Source of the DNA: Branchiostoma lanceolatum
Taxonomy: Eukaryota > Chordata > Leptocardii > Amphioxiformes > Branchiostomatidae
Assembly: GCF_035083965.1 (NCBI RefSeq)
Contig: NC_089724.1
Coordinates: 2,735,001-2,799,000, forward strand
Direction: 5' to 3'
Length of the DNA: 64,000 nt
Numbering within the stretch: the stretch's first letter is position 1; each line of letters opens with the position of its first letter. A program made the position numbers and the translations under genes. The notes under the pieces were generated by a model that saw only the letters and a list, made by a program, of their open reading frames with translations, made no database searches and was not told where the DNA came from. Positions 57,686-64,000 of the stretch are shown here, piece after piece.

Positions 57686-60600
57686 GAGGGAGAGAGGGTC
57701 ACAAGATGGGCAAGCCGTAAACTGACCCGGCAGGGGTGGCAGATGAGGTGCTGCGGCTGCCAGTGGATGTTGGATTACCGCTCCTCTCCGGTAAGCACGC
57801 CCACAAACACACACACACACACTACACACACACACACACACACCTTGCATGGGTGACAGATGAGGTGCTGCGGCTGCCAGTGGATGTTGAAGTACCGCTC
57901 CTCCCCGGTCAGCAAGCCCCGCACGAACTCAGCAAACGTCACGTTCAGCCGAGCCTTGGAGCGAGGCACGCGGGCAGCAGCCTTCTGCCACCTGTGGGTA
58001 ATAAGTCAGTCAGTCATACAGTGAGTGAGTGAGTGAGTGATGAGTGAGTGAGTAGTGGGTGGGTGACTGAGTGACTAGTGGGTGAGGGAGTGAGTGAGTC
58101 GGGAGTGGGTGAGTGAATCAGTCAGTCATTGAATGAGAATAATTGTGTGAGTAAGGGTGGATGAGAGTGGGTGAATGAGTGAGTGAGTGAGTGAGTGAGT
58201 GAGTGAGTGAGTGAGTGAGTGAGTGAGTGAGGAGTGAGTGAGTGAGTGAGATTAATAATTTAAGCACAGGCGGCAGTAACACGAACCTGACCGCATCGTT
58301 GGGCGTCCTGACTTCCAGGAAGTGTTTCCCGTAGTTGGCCTCGTATTCCCGGACACCCCTGCCGAACCTGAACTTGTCCTGGTAGGCTGACAGCAGCCTC
58401 TCCAGCGGCTCCCGCACGATCATGAACTTGGTGTAGTTCGTCAGGCGGTCCCGCAGGTCCCGGGAACCTTCCTGAAATCTGTAGTTTGAAAAAATTTTAA
58501 AAAAAATTGTATGTATAATCTTTATACAGACGTGCGTCTAGGAGTGCCTTTTCTCTTTTATGCCTTTTGAACCAAATGTATATGTCGGTAAGGCCGGTAT
58601 GACGCAAGTCCCGGGACCCTTCCTTGAACCTGCAGTTTACAAAAAAGTGTATGCGTCATGTTCTAAGGAGATATGTGTTTTATGGATATCAATTTTTACT
58701 CAAATTTGTTCAGATTCAGAGTCAAGGAGGGGTCCCGGTGCCAGTAATATTTGTAGTGTAGCTTTTCAACGTGGTGCGTTTGGGCTCTGAAAGGTATGCA
58801 ATACTATGGTTATTCTTCTATGGGAAGTTTTGACAGGTAAATTTGCTACGGATCTGCTATAGGACTATGTATTGCTGAGAACCAAACAAGATGCAATGTT
58901 CGGGTTGCAAAGTTGGACGCTGTTTATTTCTCATTATGTAATTCACCAACTCAGATAACTTCATGATAAGGTTCATACAAATAACGCAACGACTTCTCCA
59001 AGCCTCCATAGCAGGCTCTCTGGGCTGTCTTTATTCTTATGATACACATTTTGCATTGACTACTTTTTGTACTTTGTCGTCTGTGCAGCCAACCCGTAAG
59101 ACCCGGTAGACGCAGTTTTTGTGCAGGCTCTACCGGGCCTACTGGCTACGGGCTCAATGCAAAAAGTGTATTATAAGCAACAACAAAAAAGGCTCACAGG
59201 GCCTGCTACCGAGGCTAGACTTCTCCTAACTTACAGACTCAAGTCTTTGAATGACTCCTGATCGTGCAGGCCGTTTTCCTTGATGTACTGGTAGTTGGGG
59301 TCGACCTGGGCCAGGATCTTCTTCATGGTGGTGCTCCCCGCCTTCGCCACGTCACAGTACACCAGACGGTAGGGGTCGTTATACCGCAGCTTGTGTAGTT
59401 TTTTGGGGGGTGGGGGAGGACCCTTAAGGAAAGAGAACATCAAAGAAGATTTTTACACATCTGTAATGTATATTTTTGTAGTAAATCATACACTGCAGTC
59501 TTCTGGATGTACTTGTAGTTCGGGTACACCCTGGCCAGCTAGGATTTGCTTTATGGTCGTACTGCCTGCCTTCGCTACGTCACAATACACCAGACGGTAG
59601 GGGTCGTTGTACCACAGCTTGTTCAGTTTTCTTGGGGGTGGGGGAGGACCCTGGGGGAAGGGAACATCAGGAAGATCTGTGACGTACACAGTACACCAGA
59701 CGGTAGGGGTCGTTGTACCGCAGCTTGTGCAGTTTTCTGGGGGGTGGGGGAGGACCCTGGGGGGAAGGGAACGTCAGGAATATTTGTGACATACACAGTG
59801 CACCAGCCGGTAGGGGTCGTTGTACCGCAGCTTGTGCAGTTTTCTGGGGGTGGGGGAGGACCCTGGGGGGAAGGGGAACATCAAATGAGATTTTACACAC
59901 CTGTATAGTCCTGTAATATACACTGCAGTCTTCAAAGCTGTAGCTATCAGTTGTTTGTTTATTTTTGTATCAGCTGAATTAGTACAGAATCTTGTGCAGT
60001 TTTCTGGGGATTGGGGGAGGACCCTGGGGGTGGGGGGACATAAAGGAGATTTTTACACATCTGTATAGTCTTGCAGTATACACGGCAGTCTTCATAGTTG
60101 TAGGTACGTGTATGCGTATCATTTTTTGTTTATTTCTGTATCAGTTGATTTTGTAACGCAGCTTGTTCAGTTTTCTGGGGGAGGGTCTTTTTTGTCACGT
60201 TTGGGACCATTTTCACAGCTGTAAAGCTGCGTATCAGTTATTTGTTCATTTTGTACTTGAAGTAGTGCCACCCACAGCTTGAGATGTTTTCTAGGGACGG
60301 GGGAGGGTCCCTGGGGAAAGGAAACATCAAAGACGATTTTGACATACCTCAATCATCAATAGTCAAATAGCAGATTCTATAATTTTCATTGCTGTATTTG
60401 TTTATTTTTTTACAATGTGATTTGGTTAATACCAAAACCTATATTTGCGTATTCGTTGATTTAGTCAGTACCAAAAATCCCAATTCCTTAAAATTGTCCT
60501 TTTCAATTCGGTTGATATGAAGCAAATCGTTATTCCACGTAGACCTTTCCTATTTTATGAATATGTTATTGCTGTATACGTACTTTCCTATCCCCTGTGT

Positions 60601-63600
60601 GTTATCCTAGTCACACCGGGATGCCAAGATGTTAGTATGAAACAAACAATCATAATCAACATACGATTGAACGCTAAGAATGCTAGATTCTTGCCTTCAT
60701 GTTGAATTTATGGCAGGCCTTGTCCAGTGCTGCCCTCCTCTCCTGGTGGATTTTCGCCATGCTAGTTTCCCAGTCCGACTCCAACTCCGTCCCCAACAGA
60801 CGGCGCTCATACCCAGCGGACTGTTCTCCTAATATGGCGTGTTAGAGAGCACGTGATCATGACGTTATCAAGCGGCGGCCATGTTGGTGAATGGAAGGGA
60901 CGCTTGATGACGTCATGTGATGAAAGTTAGATTCCTCTCTACGGTATGCCGGGGTTTAGACTGGACGTACTTAGATATGTGCAAAAAGCATTTTTCCGCA
61001 AAATAACACATGTTAAACACGGAAAAGGACGATACGAGAAAGCGTCAACTGTCAACTCCGCCGCTTGAAAGGAGGGACCCCGGTAAACTTAGAGACATGA
61101 ACCAATGCATAATTATTTAAGATAGCCGGGTGTTGAAGACATTCTTACGAAGGTCCCGATAACAGAGTTAACTAGAGTTCCACGAACACATTATCTTCGC
61201 CAAATAATCAAGGCTTATTGTGGAGAGTGATTAATATTTACATGCTTATCACCCCCTGCAAACTTGATCATACACCATAATCTCCAAGCAGATCTATAGG
61301 TTGCATAAAGACCGTATCAAACTGGCATAGGAAGTACGTTTTGAAACCCAAGCTCCTTCTTCCAGTTGGATACGGTCTTTGCAATCCATTGGGTCTAGTT
61401 GGAGACTACATACACCATACCGTTTGAAAGTTATGATGGGGGGTGGGGGGGGGGGGGGTGGAGAATGAGTCCAGTCTAGATAGGGATAAAAATCATTTGG
61501 TGGTACAGGACTGGTATATGTGTATAGTGTGCTGATATATGCTATAACTGGTCATCAAAAAAATTGAAAGTTATGATTAAATGTAATATATATGAATAGA
61601 ATAAATCTTTATTCCATATCATACACATTTTGCAAGACATAGTACATGTTACTTTTCCATACGGTGCTAGGTAATACCTAGCAGTGGTGCAGTTTTGGTG
61701 CAGTGTACTCTCTGAGCAGAGGAGTGGGTCCGGCTGGTTATTCACATGTTTTTAGGTGTTTTGTAAGGCTTTCTATTTTGTTCCCTTTCCATTATGTCTC
61801 AACCCGTGTGTTGGACAAAAATGCCGAAACTGAACACTTTAAAAACCAACCGGACCCACACATCTGCTTGAATTGTAGTGAGACTGTCCCATTTGTTTAT
61901 TTATGTACCCCATCTGTTTATTTATGCTTCTAGCTAGCAGCACCATCTGAGCTCTCTACATACAAAACTTCACGACAATCTCTTCACCCCTTCTCAAGTA
62001 ATACGTGTCCGAATGTCAAAACAAAAACACCCACTGCAGTTCTGAACAAGCCGCTAGGGGGCCCAAACTTACAGAACTTACTTCTTGTGGCATGAACTAT
62101 CTACCACACAAATATCATGACCATAGCACTTTCAGAAAATGTGCCAGTTAATTTTGAAGCTCCGCTGCAGTACCTTAGGTACTCGCTAGAAGGCCGATTA
62201 TCGAACTTGACCTTCCTTTCCGTAAACCCTACCCATCCACTAAATATCATACAGATCCATCAACAGCTTCTTGAGTTATGTTGTCCACAAGAAAATACAC
62301 ATCCACACAAAGCCCGCTGCAGTACCGACGGAAAATGCCAGGAAAACCATTTTTGAACTTGACCTCCGTTTCTACAACATGTACACACCTGCAAAAAATC
62401 ATGAAGATCCATCAACGTTTCCGTCACTTTTTTTGCCTACATACAAACGCACGAAAATTAAAAGTCTGCTGCAGTACTGTTGAAAAACGCATGGTAAACC
62501 ATTTTTTAACTTGACCTGCCTTTGCACAACCACTACACACTTACCAAAAATCATAAAGATTCATCAAAGGTTTCTTGAGTTATGCTCTTGACATACATAC
62601 AGACCCACCAAACAGCTGGCTCAACCGAAAACATAATCTACCCCGAGTACTATAGTACTCGGCGAAGATAACAACTTTTGGCAGTCTTACGGTACCCGGC
62701 CGTATTATGAGAAATGTGTTATGACAAATTTGGATTTAATTTGGACAAATTATGTTAATTCAACCACACTCAAATTAAAAGTACACAACGTATTTTCACA
62801 GGGCCACAGAATAAAAATCAATGTATGACAATGCTAACAATGCTCAACAAAATAAATTATGAATGTCCTCAAAGTGCAGCAATCTTGAGTGCTATTGTCG
62901 AGAGCACATTCAGATGTTGCAAGATGTTTAGCTGTAACAACAGGAAGATGGCTAGTACTGTCCACATGAGGTCCTATGACAGTGCTACCTCTCACATCTG
63001 TATCTGATTATGTATCAATAAAGGAGGTAGAACCCAGGTTTATTTCGGGCAGTCTTGACCAGGCAAGCAGCGAGTGCACATCTCATCCTTGCTCTCCTAT
63101 AAGCTAGTTCGGAGTTGCTACTACGCATGTGCAGTGTCAAAGGTGAAGGCCCCCGGCTCGTCTCGACATTGTCTTGATTTGCATAACAACGGCCAGCCGG
63201 GTGTTCACGTCTGCGGGCCTTCACCTTTGACACTGCACGTGCGTAGTAACAACTCCGAACTAGCTTATACTAGTGGCTATCACATAGTAACACTGGTGGG
63301 AGCGGTGGCCATAAACTGGTTCACGGTTGCTACTACGCATGTGCAGATCCAAGGGTGAAGGCCCCCGCGACGTAAACAAAACCCGTCTGGGCGTTGTTAT
63401 GCAAATCTAGACATTGTGTAGACGAGAACTGTTTACAAGCCGGGGGGCTTCACCTTTGACATTGCACATGCGTAATGGCAACCGTGAACTAGCTTATTAG
63501 ACCACTGAAGGACGCGGATAAGATTTACCTGAATCCTGGTACAGCCGGCGGTACCTCGGTCGAAAGTAGGCGGTAATCATAACCACGATGACAAGGTATA

Positions 63601-63784
63601 GGACCATCGGCACTGCCAGGTTCTTCAGCGTGGATCTGTGTAACAACAAACAAACAAACAAATAAACAAATAAACAAATAAACAAATAAACACACAAGGA
63701 TGTCATCATAACCACGATCACAAGGTACATCATAACTACGATTGAAAGGTACAGGGCCATGGGCACGGCCAGGTTCTTAAACAT
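57162..63784 (-). CDS. Carbohydrate sulfotransferase (HNK-1/chondroitin type)
   Basis: Exons (minus): 63635-63529, possibly starting at ATG 63784, then 60828-60695, 59422-59235, 58478-58287, 57991-57844 and 57434-57162 (TGA). Phases agree throughout. It transfers sulfate from PAPS to a glycan in the Golgi lumen as a type II membrane enzyme. Seen: a hydrophobic segment ([14 protein letters not shown]) then RPRYRR; the 5'-phosphosulfate loop [16 protein letters not shown]; the 3'-phosphate site [18 protein letters not shown]; the late blocks [14 protein letters not shown] and [11 protein letters not shown]. These are the signatures of Pfam Sulfotransfer_2 (CHST8-14). From 63784 the product would be 396 residues, a usual family length. 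Odd: exon 60828-60695 ends at a GC donor (AAG|GCAAGA); the 57844 donor is a (GT)n tract; several exon junctions are duplicated nearby. The exact substrate cannot be read from sequence. Confidence 0.88.
57640..57696. repeat. (GA)n tract
   Basis: AGAGAG repeats with a few GGAG interruptions in the last intron of the sulfotransferase gene. Confidence 0.9.
57733..57797 (-). pseudogene. Duplicate of the 3' half of the NIHWQP exon
   Basis: CAGATGAGGTGCTGCGGCTG, CCAGTGGATGTTG and TACCGCTCCTC.CCGGT.AGCA match the real exon at 57855-57917 in the same order. The copy keeps [11 protein letters not shown] but has a change upstream that breaks the frame. The (GT)n donor tract of the real exon lies between the two. 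Confidence 0.85.
57800..57843 (-). promoter_or_regulatory. Splice donor embedded in a (GT)n microsatellite
   Basis: After TGCAAG the intron begins GTGTGTGTGTGTGTGTGTAG and goes on as (GT)n for ~40 nt. Several in-register GTs are available, so donor choice could be loose or length-sensitive. Confidence 0.6.
58020..58250. repeat. (GTGA)n tract
   Basis: Tetranucleotide GTGA/GAGT units with interruptions in the intron between the last-but-two and last-but-one sulfotransferase exons. Confidence 0.9.
58600..58647 (-). pseudogene. Duplicate of the acceptor junction of the MIVREP exon
   Basis: GCAAGTCCCGGGACCCTTCC and TTGAACCTGCAGTTTACAAAAAA parallel GCAGGTCCCGGGAACCTTCC and TGAAATCTGTAGTTTGAAAAAA at 58453-58492. 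It contains an AG acceptor-like site upstream of the real exon but no full exon. Confidence 0.75.
59476..60352 (-). repeat. Array of copies of the PAPS-loop exon 5' junction
   Basis: Upstream of the functional exon (59235-59422) are about six further copies of its 5' end and acceptor (CCCCCAG|GGTCCTCCCCCACC): near 59476-59650, 59691-59757, 59800-59867, 59992-60027, 60160-60190 and 60277-60317. The first is nearly full length with [11 protein letters not shown] intact but has a short insertion at ATCCTAGCTGG that shifts the frame. The outer ones keep only the acceptor and the proline codons. The spacer (ACATCAAA..GATTTTTACACA..CTGT) is repeated too. Confidence 0.85.
60866..60880 (-). promoter_or_regulatory. 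YY1-like motif in an intron
   Basis: ACATGGCCGCCGC on minus in a GC-rich patch at 60840-60910, just upstream of the 60828-60695 exon. It might mark an internal promoter giving a shorter transcript; weak evidence. Confidence 0.2.
61280..61410. mobile_element. Diverged copy of the 26119 palindrome
   Basis: ATCTCCAAGCAGATCTATAG..AAAGACCGTATC faces GATACGGTCTTTGCAA..GGAGACTA. Arms are recognisable but with many differences, unlike the perfect copy at 26119-26269. Confidence 0.75.
61706..61876. mobile_element. Fold-back MITE, CTCCAAGCAGAG family (copy 5)
   Basis: TACTCTCTGAGCAGAGGAGTG..GGTCCGGCTGGTTATT faces AAAACCAACCGGACCCACAC and ATCTGCTTGAATTGTA. Small non-autonomous element in the long intron of the sulfotransferase gene. 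Confidence 0.7.
62000..62650. repeat. Tandem diverged units with CTGCAGTACCG
   Basis: Four or so ~150-bp units: GCAGTAC, ATTTT.GAACTTGACCT.CC, AC.AAATATCAT..AGATCCATCAA and TTCTTGAGTTATG. It is related to the 19140-20035 repeats. It ends near ACTCGGCGAAGATAACAAC. No coding potential. Confidence 0.65.
63100..63267. mobile_element. Fold-back MITE, TAAGCTAGTTC family (copy 1)
   Basis: TAAGCTAGTTCGGAGTTGCT is mirrored by AACTCCGAACTAGCTTA; GCATGTGCAGTGTCAAAGGT by ACCTTTGACACTGCACGTGC. A second copy follows at 63312. Confidence 0.85.
63312..63496. mobile_element. Fold-back MITE, TAAGCTAGTTC family (copy 2)
   Basis: TAAACTGGTTCACGGTTGCT faces GGCAACCGTGAACTAGCTTA, with TACGCATGTGCAGATCCAAG and CTTTGACATTGCACATGCGT in the arms. 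It sits only ~30 bp downstream of the sulfotransferase membrane-anchor exon on the minus strand. Confidence 0.85.
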
Positions 63785-63788
63785 GGTT
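63695..63788 (-). CDS. Duplicate of the sulfotransferase membrane-anchor exon
   Basis: After an acceptor GTATACAG it reads AACC-ATG and [20 protein letters not shown]. This matches [20 protein letters not shown] of the exon at 63529-63635. The two copies are separated by (TTTG)n/(TTTA)n and stay in one open frame from 63784 down to 63529. This copy supplies the only ATG before the hydrophobic stretch. It may be an alternative first exon, a read-through first exon with two membrane segments, or a dead duplicate. Confidence 0.55.
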
Positions 63789-64000
63789 CTGTATACAAAC
63801 AGACAGAGAAACAGACAGACAGACAGACGAAGTCAAAGTCAATGAAGTCATCAAATTGATCGATGAAACAAAGCAACGAGTGACGAAGCAAAAGTGAACT
63901 GCACACACGAGAAGCAGGAACAGTGAACCACATGAGACGCGTACGATTTGCCAGACCTCAACTGGACTTGTAAAAAGGTTTAGGTTCAACCAGGGTCGAC

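Noticed and set aside
59546-59916. 120-residue Gly/Val-rich plus-strand frame
   Set aside because: Antisense translation of the sulfotransferase acceptor-junction array; apparent repeats such as [12 protein letters not shown] come from the array.

Overview
The window is eukaryotic. It has spliced genes with GT-AG introns, CpG-rich promoters, very dense fold-back (MITE-like) DNA elements, tRNA-derived SINEs and fragments of non-LTR retrotransposons. The dermatopontin-like cluster, the HNK-1/chondroitin-type carbohydrate sulfotransferase and the style of the repeats point to an invertebrate deuterostome. A cephalochordate (amphioxus, Branchiostoma) is my best guess. That is inference; no search was run. 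All exons below were built by hand from ORF frames, splice sites and intron phases.

Layout. 1-2.6 kb: intergenic or intronic DNA, then a likely first exon of an ANKS1-like ankyrin gene (minus) that runs off the left edge. 3.1-6.5 kb: a tandemly duplicated block of nested MITEs and (CA)n, with a LINE fragment in the second copy. 7.8-20.9 kb (minus): a ten-coding-exon gene whose phases close perfectly into a 1132-residue, apparently undescribed secreted protein. In order it has a signal peptide, one EF-hand, a six-cysteine domain, a single 1827-nt exon of acidic helical-hairpin repeats each carrying a PENxT glycosylation sequon, a second copy of the six-cysteine domain, an acidic DYSQ-repeat tail and a GPI-type hydrophobic C-terminus. 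21-29 kb: repeats, a four-copy 31-bp CCAAT-box array (possible promoter of that gene) and an orphan duplicate of a dermatopontin promoter.

29-55 kb: four dermatopontin-like genes, A and B on plus, C and D on minus. They share a promoter block (a TTCTTCC-type motif, ACAAAAGGATG, a TATA box about 55 nt before ATG) and a core exon layout. A and B each have one extra intron, at different positions, that C and D lack. Both extra introns begin in a (GTTT)n tract like the inverted tails of retroposons in this window, and the B intron is bounded by a short direct repeat that supplies its splice sites. Gene A carries a frameshift, and gene D has no recognisable last exon.

57-64 kb (minus): a carbohydrate sulfotransferase (Golgi type II enzyme family) with PAPS-binding motifs. 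Around it, and also in dermatopontin B and the GPI gene, fragments that straddle an exon-intron boundary have been copied locally, in the extreme cases into arrays of about seven to nine units. Repeated duplication of splice junctions, together with retroposon-derived introns, is the most unusual theme of the window. The proteins appear to be extracellular-matrix, cell-surface or glycan-related, but nothing in the sequence shows that they work together.
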